A DNA stretch of 64,000 bases, from the NCBI GenBank assembly GCA_020284085.1, contig JACEVL010000019.1, positions 1,820,498-1,884,497 of the forward strand, read 5' to 3'. The stretch is from Aporrectodea caliginosa (lineage: Eukaryota; Annelida; Clitellata; Crassiclitellata; Lumbricidae). Position numbers and translations under genes: made by a program. Positions 1 to 11,059 of the stretch are shown here, in pieces (position 1 is the first letter of the stretch; the number at the start of each line of letters is the position of its first letter). The notes beneath the pieces are model-generated. The model had not been told where the DNA came from. It saw only the letters and a program-made list of their open reading frames with translations, and did no database searches.

Positions 1-1690
1 TCCGAGATCCACTACCTGAAGTGACTATGAAACCTGTCTCCTAAAACAGGAGCTTCATCATACAAAAAGGGAGATTGGCCACCTAACATCTGATCATCAT
101 GTGTTTTGTACATTATCACATTTTACAAAGTGGAATCTTTTCTAACATGTCGTTTAATGCTGCTTAGTAAAAGAAGTTTGTGTCTTTGGTTACAGTACTT
201 AAGCAACAATCTGCATCATGATTCAAGTATTTTATGTCTTTTTTTTATCTAAAAAGCGAAGGTTGGTTAGAGATTTGCCGGACAGACTTACTTTATGTGT
301 TAGATTTGTAAATATTTTGAGATTGTCATCTCTGGATGAGCAATTAACACTACAAATAACTCTTTATTTAATAATATTTATTATTGCGTTGCTTAAACTT
401 GAGGTATGTATTATACCTTAGGAATTAAAAATAACTATTATGGTGTTATTCTGAATTGGCTCTTGCCACTGTTCTGGCTTGGTGTCAAAGGTGCAAGGAA
501 TACAATGGCACTGAAGCCACGGCACATGAAAAATAAATAAAACATAAAAATGATATCAAATTATTATGATAATTCTGAATAAAATTACGGTAATAGCTCC
601 TGCACCAGAGTTGTTTAAACAGAAGCAGCTAAATTATCAATAAATCATACAGAGCAAACAGATTCAATGATCAATTATTTTGCTAATATTAGATGCACTG
701 CACTCTGGCCTCCACTGCCCCTGAAAACACATACTCTTTTTAACACTACCTGAGCAGCCACCAGTCTGTTCAAATTTGAATTCTACATCTACCTACAGCC
801 AAGAAGGAATTATCAAAATATCCAATTTTTTTTAACTTTCTAATAGCAGTGACCTTGTTGTCAGCCCCCAAATTACCAAACACTATAATAGCACTAGCTA
901 GTACTAAAAATTCCTATTTTCACACTGGCCTTTTTCAATCAGATCTATATTAAAATGGCAAAGTCATCCCAATAAGAAAACTGGTAAAAGTATCAAAATA
1001 ACAGTTAGAGATATAGTCTGTCCTCACATAATATTATTTCTATTATTTTCGGATAACTAATGTGTAACAGATTTATTAACTTGTGTATGAGAGACTTATA
1101 TGGAACACCTGCTAAAATTCATGATCCTTTATATCAACGAATCAATACAGATTTTGTAAAGAGAAGCATAGCAATCAAAGCAATTACGGTACTCGATATG
1201 CTACACAGCATTTCTAAAACAGTGATTAAAAAGAGGTCCTCATTAGGGACAGCTTTGGCTTTCAAAGAATTTGATGCTGTGAACTGTCAAATCTTACTAC
1301 AAATCTTGAATAACATGATAAAAACAGTGGTTTTCTGACTACCTACATGGCAGCATGCAGCATGTTCTGTTGAAAGTTAGCACCTCTTTGTATATAATGA
1401 TTCACTGTGCCGCAGACTAATGATCAATATCAGAGCTACTACTATTCTTACTTAGCATAAGTGCTTTACAAGCAACTTCCATAGAGTTTCTAGAATTTGC
1501 AAATAATAACTGATTAATTGGTAAAACTCCTTCCCTAAAAAGCAACTCAAGAATTGATAGCTATATTCTTGTGGTTCATAGGAAATAAGCTCTAGATAAA
1601 ATGATTTTGCACTGTTTGCTTCCTTTGGAAAGTATTTTCTAGACATGACATGAAAGTAACTAGCAATGGCAAAGTGATTACTCAAGTGAC
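1..1690. other. PKC intron 4, no recognised feature
   Basis: AT-rich sequence in the intron after C1B exon 4. A 92-codon open frame at 1060-1338 (+) has no recognisable similarity and is probably chance. The next PKC exon was not found here. Confidence 0.5.
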
Positions 1691-1698
1691 ATTGGGAT

Positions 1699-2542
1699 TA
1701 GGGGTCTGCGGGTATACCCGTACCCGCGGGTTTACCCGTACCCGGGTACGGGTCGGGTAGACATTTTACGGGTCGGGTCGGGTACGGGTAGGAGAATTAC
1801 GGGTACGGGTATACCCGGTTTTATCCGTACAGAACTGAAGTTTTGGGGTTACATGTGATTGTGAGTCTTGCACCTTCAAGGACTTACTGTAACTGGCGGT
1901 ATCTTGTCTAGTTACCGTAGCCTTGGCCTATGTCCCTGTGTCTTAGTGAGCTTGACATTCATTTAAAGATGCTCAATTTACAGTCACAAAATGGCTTGTT
2001 TCCATCAACACAATCCGATCGTAGCGTTTTTACATTATATCTTATCTGAGTTTCAGTCCCGACAGCCAGTGTCAGAGGTCGTTGACACTGAGCCTGGCAG
2101 TCCAGCAGCCGTGTTTTCTTTACAACAAGTTGATGCAGTTACGATAGTTGAGGCTAGGTATAGTTGAAGCACCATGTTTGTCACCCCTTTGCCTCTGAGA
2201 AATACTTAAACTATTCAAATAGCGGTATTTTGTTGCAAACTGCTGTGTAACGGCTGGCTGCATAAGTTATTAATTTATTATATTTCTGAATCACCCAAGG
2301 TAGGCTAAGTGTAATCCCTCAGGTTCTAAGCAACTATCCGAAGAGTTTTGTCGTTCTGGACTTGATGGTCATCTTCACAGGTCAATTATTGTGTAAACGT
2401 GCACCGAAAAGCAAGAGCATTGAATCGTGCAAATTGAAAGATGCTGAAAGCGGCCTCCAATCTCCTGCGGTTCCCCCGAAACAAGTTTATTAATAATGCT
2501 ATTATTTTTATTATTATTATTTTATTATTATTAGTAGTAGTA

Positions 2543-2592
<50 letters not shown>

Positions 2593-2706
2593 ATTATTAT
2601 TATTATTTTTATGCCCGAGGTATACAGGATCCCTCAGGGACTTGAATATTAACTATTTAGAATGTAAAATATCCGGAATGGCCCTATTCGTCTGTTTCCT
2701 GTTTCC

Positions 2707-2783
<77 letters not shown>

Positions 2784-3031
2784 GTGATCATCACCATGAT
2801 TGTCAGACTATTATTATTACTACCACTTGCTTTGTAAGATCATTGGACTGGTAGGGACTTCGGTTATGAGAAGTCCTATTAATTATGTGGCGGGTATAGT
2901 ACGGGTACGGGTATACCCGCGGGTACGGGTCGGGTAGTAATTTCGAGTACGGGTCGGGTACGGGTACGGGTAATGGTCCCGTGTTACGGGTACGGGTCGG
3001 GTAGCAAAAATGCTCTACCCGCAGACCTCTA
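1699..3031. mobile_element. hAT-type DNA transposon, non-autonomous, with GGGTAC/GGGTCG subterminal repeats
   Basis: A 1333-bp element bounded by inverted ends TAGGGGTCTGCGGGTA and its partner (right end TACCCGCAGACCTCTA), differing at one base. It is flanked on both sides by the same 8-bp target duplication ATTGGGAT (1691-1698, 3032-3039). An 8-bp duplication with TAGGG…TCTGC ends is diagnostic of the hAT superfamily. Both ends carry about 130 bp of ACGGGT/CGGGT repeats in both orientations. The middle holds (ATT)n tracts and a degenerate 40-codon open stretch near 2055-2168, but no transposase that I recognise. Confidence 0.93.
2490..2785. repeat. Compound (ATT)n microsatellite with shared core sequence
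   Basis: Two (TTA)n tracts (about 2500-2610 and 2709-2782) flank a core reading GCCCGAGGTATACAGGATCC-CTCAGGG. The same core, also between (ATT)n tracts, occurs at 46795-46935, so this is a dispersed repeat and not just slippage. Confidence 0.8.
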
Positions 3032-3039
3032 ATTGGGAT

Positions 3040-4145
3040 ATATTTAGATCAGCATCTTCTACGGAAGGAACATGTTGCTCGTGTTAAGAAAACACTAGCC
3101 ATGAACATTTCACATTATGAGAATTGCAAAATTATAGGTGCACTTGCTAAAGCAGTTAACGTTAGGGAATCAGCAATATTCGGTCCCGGGTCCTCGATCA
3201 AAGGGCACAGACTGTTGTCTTTCACCACGGGTGAGCCGGGAGCGCCTCTGGGCAGTTCTCTCAGGGAGGTGCTATGTACGAGCTCTGAATTAATTAATTT
3301 ATAGCGTAATTACATTTGCAATCCAAGTTGCCACACACTTGATATGTGAAATTTATTATGGCACATTTAAGCAGGGTTCAAGTAATTACCATAATTCTAA
3401 TGACTGTGAGAAACATATTGAAATCCATTCCACATTATCACTTCATTATCAGAAGCACTTCCTGAATTAACATGCAAACTTAAACAGAAATTGTATCCAA
3501 AAATTATATACTAGCATGTTTAAACTATTTACCTAAGAATAAAGGGCCAGTACAAATAACAACAGTAACTAGATTTCTCAAGCCTCAACTGATTAAAAGC
3601 ACATCACATTTTTCAAAGTGAAAATTTACTACAGCACACTTACACATATTTGCATTGTCATTGAGTGGGGGGAAAGTAATCACAACCGCCTGTTAACAGA
3701 CTGCTGGTTAAGAGTGCCCAGCTGTAGAAATTCAGTTTTCAATGGGTAAAGGGGTTTGGCTGCTATCTGAGAACGCACTTCCTCAAAGGCAGTGGAAAAA
3801 GGCTGCACAGATGAGTGACACAACAGACTGTCACTGCATGACATGAAGATCACTGCATGACATGAAGATTTGAGTTCCGTCAGCAAAGAAATGATAGTCA
3901 ATTATTGCTGAGCAGTGTTCTTAGTGTTGTGATGTATTATGTAAATAAAAGAAGATCAAACAAAACACTCTGTGAAAGTCCACAAGTCAACAAAGCCAGA
4001 ATCAAATAATTACTATTCAAATCAACTGAATGAGTGCGTGGACTGCGAAATAGCAAACCAATTCAGTGCATGACCAGAAACCCCAAACCAGTGATGGAGA
4101 TGATGCAGAAGAAGTTAACAGTCCAGAGCATCAAAAGCAAGCTTT
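3040..4145. other. PKC intron 4, no recognised feature
   Basis: AT-rich intronic DNA. A short direct duplication of ATCACTGCATGACATGAAG lies near 3832-3868. Nothing else is supported. Confidence 0.4.
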
Positions 4146-4330
4146 GCTTATGTCGGCCCCTCTAGTTGGAACCATCTTCCACATGAATTGCGTCTTGAGC
4201 TCCTCAGCCTTTCTCTTCCTCTGTTTCGGAAACGCCTGAAAACTATCTTATTTGTTAGAGCCCTGGGTCGGGAGCGCCTCTGAATCTCTGAGTGGCGCTA
4301 TACAAATGTTCAATTACAATTACAATTACA
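4146..4330 (+). mobile_element. CR1/L2-like LINE, 3' end
   Basis: The translated strand reads FAYVGPSSWNHLPHELRLEL and continues …LFRKRLKTILF, the conserved C-terminal end of the CR1/L2-clade reverse-transcriptase polyprotein. It is followed by a 3' UTR ending GTGGCGCTATACAAATGTTC and a short AATTAC repeat tail. The 5' part is absent, as is usual for LINE insertions. Confidence 0.8.
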
Positions 4331-4439
4331 AACAATTACAGACAAGTCAAGAGGAATAAGAGCTGTCTGTCACCTTACCTCTATTCATAGAGCACATTAC
4401 ATCATTACAAACAGAAGTGTAGATTCTGTTGAGCGAAAC

Positions 4440-4800
4440 TTTCATTCATTCATTCATTCCGAACATTTGTATAGCGCCCCTTCAAGGAAACTACTCAGAG
4501 GCGCTCGAAACTTATAGCCTGCAGACTGAAACAAGGAGATCATAGAGTTGGAAGACAGGTGGACTGCATACGATTAAAAAACTACATGTTCAATAATCTT
4601 ATATATAAAATTAAAAGTCGAGATAGGTCTGTAATTAGAGAGGTTGCCAGAGTGGAAAGAAGGCTTCTTAAGCAGCAGATGAACTATGGCATTAACAGAT
4701 GCAGATGGGAAGGATCCCTCATACAATAAGAATTGATGTAATGGCTGCAATTGATGTAAAGCATTCCTCTCTTCCAGAAGAGATGCAGGCATTGTGCCAA
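4440..4800 (-). mobile_element. CR1/L2-like LINE fragment with early RT motif
   Basis: Minus strand. It starts (right side) with PSFHSGNLSNYRPISTFNFI followed by YKIIEHVV, the N-terminal motif of non-LTR reverse transcriptases (usual form LxNYRPISxLPFLSKIIEKVV). It runs to a 3' end with GGCGCTATACAAATGTTCGG and an (AATG)n tail at 4441-4460. The central RT (including FADD) is deleted, so it is internally deleted as well as truncated. Confidence 0.8.
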
Positions 4801-4890
4801 GAACATAAGATGAGGAAAAGATAAGCTTACGAACTTAGGAATGGGTTGTTGTCTGCAAGTAGTCCATGACAGAAGGAGCAGACCTTAGAT

Positions 4891-5239
4891 CAGTGCTGTC
4901 CAACCTGCGGCCTGCGGGCCGCATGCGACCCGCCGGCAGATTCTAAGTGGCCCGCCGCAGCTCGCTACATATTTGCAATTTCTGTTAAAATGAAGTAAAA
5001 GACAGTCACTGGCCTACTTGCATAGCTATTCGTTCGTAACTTGGCTTATCATTTGACAATTTGTACACAAAATCTCGTTCCCAAGACGCATTCATTATGA
5101 TAACTCCATAATTAATTATAATACAGTTAATAATTTTCAATAAATTTTAGTCGCTGCTTTTGAGTTGACTGGCGCGGCCCTTGGCTTCAAAAATTACTTC
5201 TTCGGTGGCCCTCGGTGTCAAAAAGGTTGGACAGCACTG
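4891..5239. mobile_element. hAT-type MITE
   Basis: A 349-bp element with terminal inverted repeats CAGTGCTGTCCAACCT / AGGTTGGACAGCACTG, flanked by a perfect 8-bp duplication CCTTAGAT (4883-4890, 5240-5247). CAGTGxTGTCCAACC ends are typical of hAT (Charlie-like) elements. It has no coding capacity and sits 166 bp downstream of PKC exon 4's donor. Confidence 0.95.
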
Positions 5240-5405
5240 CCTTAGATGAAGGAATTTGTCCAATGCAGAGAAAATGACCAATATAAGCCTTATACCAGAA
5301 ATGTTTCTTTTCAAAATAGGTCAAGAATTTACTTGCAAGTTCATGGGAACAAATGCAACTTCTCCGACATAAACAATTTATTAAAGCACTTTAACTGGTA
5401 CTTAC

Positions 5406-5514
5406 AGTTGCATTTCAGTCCCTGATGTATCAGTCCATACAGCAAAGATCCACAGTGGTCACAAAATGTGGGACTGCCATAAGTGTGAAGCTTGAACTTG
5501 TGTTGATTAGTGGA
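5406..5514 (-). CDS. PRKCB/PRKCA-like: Conventional protein kinase C, coding exon 4 (most of C1B)
   Basis: A 109-bp exon with acceptor TTTACAG and donor GTAAGT. It encodes [20 protein letters not shown] and continues [16 protein letters not shown], the first two thirds of the second C1 domain. The zinc ligands H and CxxC are present, as is the diacylglycerol-binding loop motif [11 protein letters not shown]. It ends one base into a codon, as the mammalian exon does (112 bp there, one codon longer in the linker, where DPRSK is replaced by STNQ). The next exon, carrying the remaining Cys/His of C1B and the start of the C2 domain, was sought between 5405 and 1 and not found, so the gene continues beyond the window. 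Confidence 0.94.
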
Positions 5515-5654
5515 CTGTAAACAAACACAACATTTTGGCACTTGCATAAAAAACATCTAAACAGCTTTCAATAAATAAGTATGTAATAAGTCCCAAATAA
5601 GTATTTAGCCCATACTGAAGCTGTGAGAAAATCATGACATCAAAACTCTTTTAC

Positions 5655-5815
5655 CACTTTGTAGGAGGCATTGGTAAAATGAGCAGGACAGATGGGCGCC
5701 TTGCATGACTGTCATACCGTTAAATTTGACTCCTGTAATAACTTGTGATCATCCATTCATACTATGACTTGTTATACTGCATACTTGTCAATGTGAATTA
5801 ATTTAAGAAGATTAT
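5655..5815 (+). repeat. Dispersed repeat, copy 1 of 3
   Basis: About 160 bp containing GATGGGCGCCTTGCATG and ACTCCTGTAATAACT. Related copies lie at 36640-36810 (+) and 42490-42640 (-). The family is not identified, and no coding is visible. Confidence 0.7.
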
Positions 5816-6059
5816 TATTATTATTATTAACAAACATTTGCATGCAAAGACATGGAATAGCAGATGTTTGCTTTTACACGGCCATACGTGGATGAATTGG
5901 CGATTTCTGCTTGCACTTCACTTTAAAACTATTTTCAAATAACAACTTTATCTCAAATGTGGTAATTCAATTATACAATGCCTTGGAGAAGGTTTCTTTA
6001 CGACATGTTATTCTACTGTGCTTGAATTGAGATTGCACGGCCAATAACTGCAGACTTCT

Positions 6060-6160
6060 TTCACAGAGTACACAGCAAAATCAGAAGTTTGGTAAATGAG
6101 TTGAGACTTGAGAGTATAGTATAACAGTAATACAGCATCATCGTATTGGAGCATGGCCCA
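6060..6160. repeat. Dispersed repeat shared with 9838-9960
   Basis: The stretch from CACAGAGTACA to TATTGGAGCATGGCC recurs, diverged, at 9838-9960. Both contain a GAG(T)ATAGTATAACAGTAA core. The family is not known. Confidence 0.65.
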
Positions 6161-6201
6161 CTATACACTTATAGGGTTCCTCTGTCATAACACTATCTTT
6201 T

Positions 6202-6567
6202 TATCCATCTAGTTTAACTTACGGAAATCTTGTTTGTTTGAGCCACAGGCTAAAAAGTCAAATCTTGCGACGACTAATTCGATCACTTACAATCATTCAA
6301 TCGTCATGAAACTTGGCAGATAGACTCGCCCTCGCAGACACTTCATTCTATAAAAATTTCAGCTCCCCCAAAAAGGCTAGCTTATAGAATCGGGGACTCA
6401 ACTTTTCGAATCGGGGAATCCCCTTTTCCGATACGCAGCGTTGCCATTGGCCAGCGTTGCCATTGGCCGCAACAAAAACGGGCGCGCTGCCTCATTAAAC
6501 GCACGCTATGTCGTAAAATGAACGCGGACTATTTTCAGAGTACACGTTATAGGATACTAGATGGATA
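6202..6567. mobile_element. TIR-bounded repeat unit, copy 1 of a 400-bp tandem pair
   Basis: A 366-bp unit starting TATCCATCTAGT and ending with its exact reverse complement ACTAGATGGATA. Inside are GAAACTTGGCAGATAGACTC and CCGATACGCAGCGTTGCC. A second copy follows 400 bp later. The 12-bp perfect inverted ends suggest a small DNA transposon. No flanking target duplication could be assigned because of the tandem arrangement. Confidence 0.75.
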
Positions 6568-6601
6568 TAGTAAAAAACTTTGTTTTTACGGGCTGTATTT
6601 T

Positions 6602-6965
6602 TATCCATCTAGTTTAACTTACGGAAATCTTGTTTGTTTGTTTGTTTGTTTGTTTGAGCCACAGGCTAAAAAGTCAAATCTTGCGACGACTAATTCGATC
6701 ACTTACAATCATTCAATCGTCCTGAAACTTGGCAGATAGACTCGCCCTCGCAGACACTTCATTCTATAAAAATTTCAGCTCCCCAAAAAGGCTAGCTTAT
6801 AGAATCGGGGACTCAACTTTTCGAATCGGGAATCACCTTTTCCGATACGCAGCGTTGCCATTGGCGCAACAAAAAGCGGGCGCGCTGCCTCATTAAATGC
6901 ACGCTATGTCGTAAAATGAACGCGGACTATTTTCAGAGTACACGTTATAGGATACTAGATGGATA
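6602..6965. mobile_element. TIR-bounded repeat unit, copy 2 of the tandem pair
   Basis: Same unit as 6202-6567 with the same TATCCATCTAGT / ACTAGATGGATA ends. A TTTG microsatellite has expanded from two to six repeats. The 34-bp spacer after copy 1 (TAGTAAAAAACTTTG…GGGCTG) also follows copy 2, so the duplicated segment includes the flank. Confidence 0.75.
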
Positions 6966-7442
6966 TAGTAAAAAACTTTGTTTTTACGGGCTGTATTTTT
7001 AACATCTTGTGTAGCCTGGTGGTCATGCCTTTGACAGTAGAACACAGAGTACAGCAAATCCTGGTGCATCATTTCAAACTGACAAAATTTTACTTCAAGA
7101 ACCATACAGCATTGCAGTCTATGGTTTGTAAGTACTCAACAGTTAATCTGTCATCTGATTCACTCATTTATAAAATCTTTTATTCACAACATTTTGACAA
7201 ATAGCAACCAGATACAATTATGAGGAAATTAAAATATTTAAATGTTAGCGGAGGCCAACCCGGAAAGTTCCTAAAAATCAAGAAAAGTGCCAGGCAATGT
7301 ACCATCCATTACAGCATACCTACACTCAGTTCTAGTCACCCATACTCATTCTCTGGTCACCAACCGTCCTTTCTCTGATGACAGATAAACTGATAACAGA
7401 GATATATTGCATACAACTCAACATTAATTTAGTGTGAACCAC

Positions 7443-7946
7443 TTATCTTTGTTTTGACCTAAAGCAGAAGTTTATGCCTGCACTGGCTCCCATTATTACT
7501 CCCATCCACATAATTTCAGACAGACTTGCTTCTGGCCCGTCAGTATTAAATGACACCAGAGTGTCATCGACAGTTCTTCGTTGTGTGCGAGAATGGCGGA
7601 CTGAGCAACACGCCAAACATATCCGATTACTCAAGTGTAACAAGTGTGAGCGCTGGCAAACATAAATGCAAACAATGCATCTGTCTGACTGAGTGCCATC
7701 CTTCCACTGTTTGTGCTGTTTCGACCATAAATCAGCGGAACATCGCCCTCGATTCCGGGATCTATATTGTTTACCAAATTGTCCAAACTGTATCTGGTTC
7801 AAACAAAAAAAACGAGGGACTGTATGCAAAGTGTAGAACTGAGGAGGGAAACCCATACCAGAATGGCTAACGACTTGTAAATCATGACGGCAGCAGTCAA
7901 TAATGTCAACTAAAGCAACCAGACTTTGTACTTTCTGCCAAACCAC
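7443..7946 (-). other. Unrecognised 167-codon open frame in PKC intron 3/4 region
   Basis: An uninterrupted 504-bp frame on the minus strand, long for this AT-rich DNA, with open frames on the plus strand over the same stretch (7474-7665, 7550-7870). The product is Cys- and Arg-rich in its middle and matches no family I know. It lies just upstream of PKC exon 4 in transcript direction (intron 3), with no splice context noted. It could be a decayed mobile-element or pseudogene exon, or chance. Confidence 0.2.
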
Positions 7947-7949
7947 AAA

Positions 7950-9180
7950 CCCATGAATTGAGTTTCCATCTTGTGCCAGATCTCCTTATTTCTGCCTTTC
8001 CCTAACATTCAGTTGTGCCTCATTCCTGCTTAACGATACCGTTAATATTCTCTAATACTGATTAATTCCTTATAATCGGTTTAAAAAATCTAATCAACCC
8101 ACAGTAAGCCTCATTGCAACCAGGCTTGTGCGAACCACGGCAAAGAACCATCCAGAGGAAGGCAGGCAATACCAATCATTCCTTTCCTCTTTCATTGTCA
8201 AATTCATTTTCTTATTAGTTATTTCTTCATTTAATCCATTATTTCAGCATAGTCAAGCACTCTTAATAAAAGTTGCAGTTCCCTCTTATCAAATGTAAAT
8301 ATCTGTTGTAAAACTTGATATAGGAAGCAAGCCTAGCAACAGGTGACAGACAGTTGAGCATCATTAATACATAAGCCTCTGACTAATACAGCAATCCGCT
8401 AATAAATAATAATCATTATGCTTCTATGGCCAAGTTAGGCTACATGCAAACCCAGGCCAGGTGAAACCCACCGGGCAGGTGCAAAAGCAGTCTAGCCAGG
8501 TATAGAATAACTCTGAAAGATTATTAAGAGGCATTGAAGAACTACTCTGTACCAGTTTAGTATAAAGTGACCATTCGGGCAGAAAAAGTCAATGCGAACA
8601 GGTGCATCATAAGCTGGTGCGAGAATGACTTTCAAGATGTTTCTATATCAAAGGAAGGTAGAGAATTGCTGGGAGTGCAAAGAAGAAACTAAAACTGCTA
8701 AACTTCAGAAGTATTGTTTCTTTTTGGCCCAACATCAAATGAATATCTTGATCCTCTGCTGCTGTAATCTGAAGCCAGTGAAACACCACAAAGTATGTCG
8801 CTGTCAAATGCAACACACAGCATCAAATCCATTCAAAAACGCAAGAGACATGGGATCAGGTAATCACTGTCTGAGATGCGAGATAACGACATGGGCTTAT
8901 TTATCTACTAATGAAGCGGATTAGGGATTAGAGATTTACAGTTTCCACCCAAGTGCACATCAGTTCCTGACACGCACAGGCAATGTACGTGTAACTGAAA
9001 AACAAAATGAGAAACAGCTCGAAATTCTCCACAGATCATGAACAGGAATCCAGTTGGTCCCACAACAGATGCATTTCTCCAATGAATGTAAGTACCAGTA
9101 TCACAAAAGACATCTAGTGGAAGTCATAATGCTGCAAATTAAAATAAACATATTAGACTTAAACAACAGGTTGACATGGC
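7950..9180. other. PKC intron 3, no recognised gene
   Basis: AT-rich intronic sequence. A 99-codon plus-strand frame at 8625-8924 is not recognisable. Confidence 0.4.
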
Positions 9181-9184
9181 AACC

Positions 9185-9600
9185 ACCAGTTGCAGTCTCC
9201 CATCCTATAAATGCTCTATAAATTCAAAATCCTCATTTTAGTCTTCAAGGCACAAAGGGGTCTTGCCCCAAAATATTTAGCTGATGTTTTACTCCGGCCT
9301 CTTTCAGCCTCCTCCCATCGACCACTACGCTCATCAAACAGACTTGAGCTTCTATAGTACCTCATACTAGAACAGCTAAGGCTCAGTCCCGGTCCTTTAT
9401 CTCAACTGGTCCCTCTCTTTGGAATGCGCTGTCTCCATCTACTCGCTCTCGAATTCTAGCTAGTAACCCCTCTTCCACCTTTGCTTTTCTCAAAACCTTT
9501 TTCTTCTCTTTGGCCTTGCGCACTGGGAGTGCCTCTGAATGGTTCACCTTATGAGAGACGCTTTATAAATGTTTGAATACAATACAATACAATAAATGAC
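9185..9600 (+). mobile_element. CR1/L2-like LINE, 3' end
   Basis: Conceptual translation (with stops) gives KFKILILVFKAQRGLAPKYL followed by ADVLL…SSNRLELL. The DNA ends TATGAGAGACGCTTTATAAA and an (ATACA)n tail. The C-terminal RT region and 3' UTR are intact enough to orient it on the plus strand. The frame is broken by several stops. Confidence 0.8.
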
Positions 9601-9837
9601 AACAGAATGGCAGATTCAGGTCACTGCAAATTTATTGTACATGCATCATTATGGACAAATCATAGTCAGAAGGCATCCCTGGACTTAAACATCTATTTTC
9701 TCTACTGACATATTGAAAGCAATCCACCCACTGAACAGCCAGCCCCATTATCTATGTGTTTTATGGCTTCATGACAACAAAAGGTTTCCTAGTAAAACTG
9801 CATTTTTCACAGAGCATTTTGCTTTCTGCAAAGGCTT

Positions 9838-9960
9838 CCTGCACAGAGTACATAGTAAAAGTACAATATGAGTTGGTACCGGTATATGAGTTGAGAATAT
9901 ATAGTATAACAGTAAATCAGTAATATAACATTGTATTGGAGTATTGAAGCATGGCCTTTA
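9838..9960. repeat. Dispersed repeat, second copy of the 6060-6160 family
   Basis: See 6060-6160. This copy has an extra GGTACCGGTATATGAGTTG segment, probably a local duplication. Confidence 0.6.
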
Positions 9961-10379
9961 CTGAAAATAAAGAATGGAGGGCTAAGAGGGCACCCGAACA
10001 CATGATATTCCAGTCACTCATCCGGGTCATCCCAGTAGTAACTTGGCATCAAAAATGTACTAGATGCTATATATAAAGACCCAAGTGGGTGAGATATGTA
10101 CCTTAACGGCTGGCTCAAGTAAAGCTTAAGATGGAGTGAATTGACAGTTGAAAGTGAAGCTGGGGGAAGTTAAAGAAGGTTCCTGGCTCATGGAATGCTT
10201 AGAGAGGCAAGGCTGTGACATGACAGTTGAGAAGCTCACTTAGCTCAGGAACACTGATCAGCTTGGCTTATAAAACCTTCTTTGTTTCCCAGCTGGTTAC
10301 CCGGCTGCAGTTTGATCAAGTGGAGACAGGAATCTTGTGGGCAGGTGAAATCATGTCAACTACTGGATCTTTTTATCTG

Positions 10380-10992
10380 ATGCTACAGTCCTGCCATGCC
10401 TGAGGCCCTCGCAGGTAAGGAGGAGACAAAGGTGCAAGAAGACCTCAAGTAGGATGCGGCCACCCCAACAAGGCAGTTACGCATGAGGGAAAGGATTTTG
10501 AACTGTGCCCGCTGTTGTCTGATAGGAAGCCAGTGAAGAGTATCCCGAATATAGCCTGAGATGTGGGTTCCCAAAGTCAACCCTAGTGCAGATCAAGGCG
10601 TGGATCAGAGTAGTAATGGCATGCAGTGAAAGAGAGCTGCGAATGGAACGTAGTTGGCGCAGATGGTATAAGCAAGATCTGGAAACTGAGTTGACCTGGT
10701 AAGTAAAAGAAAGGGAAGGATCCAAGACAATTCGCAGGTCACGAACAGAAGAGGAGAAGTGGATGTGGGAAAATCTGAGATGAAGGGAAACAGTATCAAT
10801 CTTATTGAGCTGAAGACGGCCACCAAGCCATATGAATTGTGTCTTGTAAGGATTCAGCCGCAGGCGGTTAGAGGAGAGACATGCGTCTATGGCAGAGGAA
10901 GCCTCTAACAACCGCTCTACCATTTGAACAGCAGAATATGCTGGGCCATGTAAAATGGCCTGGGTATTGTCGTTGTTCCCTGCACTGGTCAA
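10380..10992 (-). mobile_element. CR1/L2-like LINE, RT thumb and C-terminal fragment
   Basis: Minus-strand translation shows IDACLSSNRLRLNPYKTQFI (the segment after the RT catalytic FADD), VRDLRIVLDPSLSFTYQVN, HLRQLRSIRSSLSLHAITTL and, after a frameshift near 10550, GYIRDTLHWLPIRQQRAQFK. These blocks are in the family order. The element is truncated at both ends and frameshifted, so inactive. Confidence 0.88.
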
Positions 10993-10993
10993 G

Positions 10994-11056
10994 AATTACA
11001 AATGGAACTGTGAGAATTATGAATGGAACTGTGAGAATTATGAATGGAACTGTAAA
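10994..11056. repeat. 21-bp tandem repeat, three copies
   Basis: Three consecutive copies of AATTATGAATGGAACTGTGAG (first copy slightly diverged). Because 21 is a multiple of three it keeps frames open on both strands, producing spurious ORFs. Confidence 0.9.
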
Positions 11057-11059
11057 ATT

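Noticed and set aside
2642..2854. Poly-Tyr open frame
   Set aside because: Product of the (TTA)n tract inside the hAT element.
1..5405. PKC exon 5 (end of C1B, start of C2)
   Set aside because: No minus-strand match to the expected NVHKRC…VPSLCG motif in this stretch. It is probably beyond the window.
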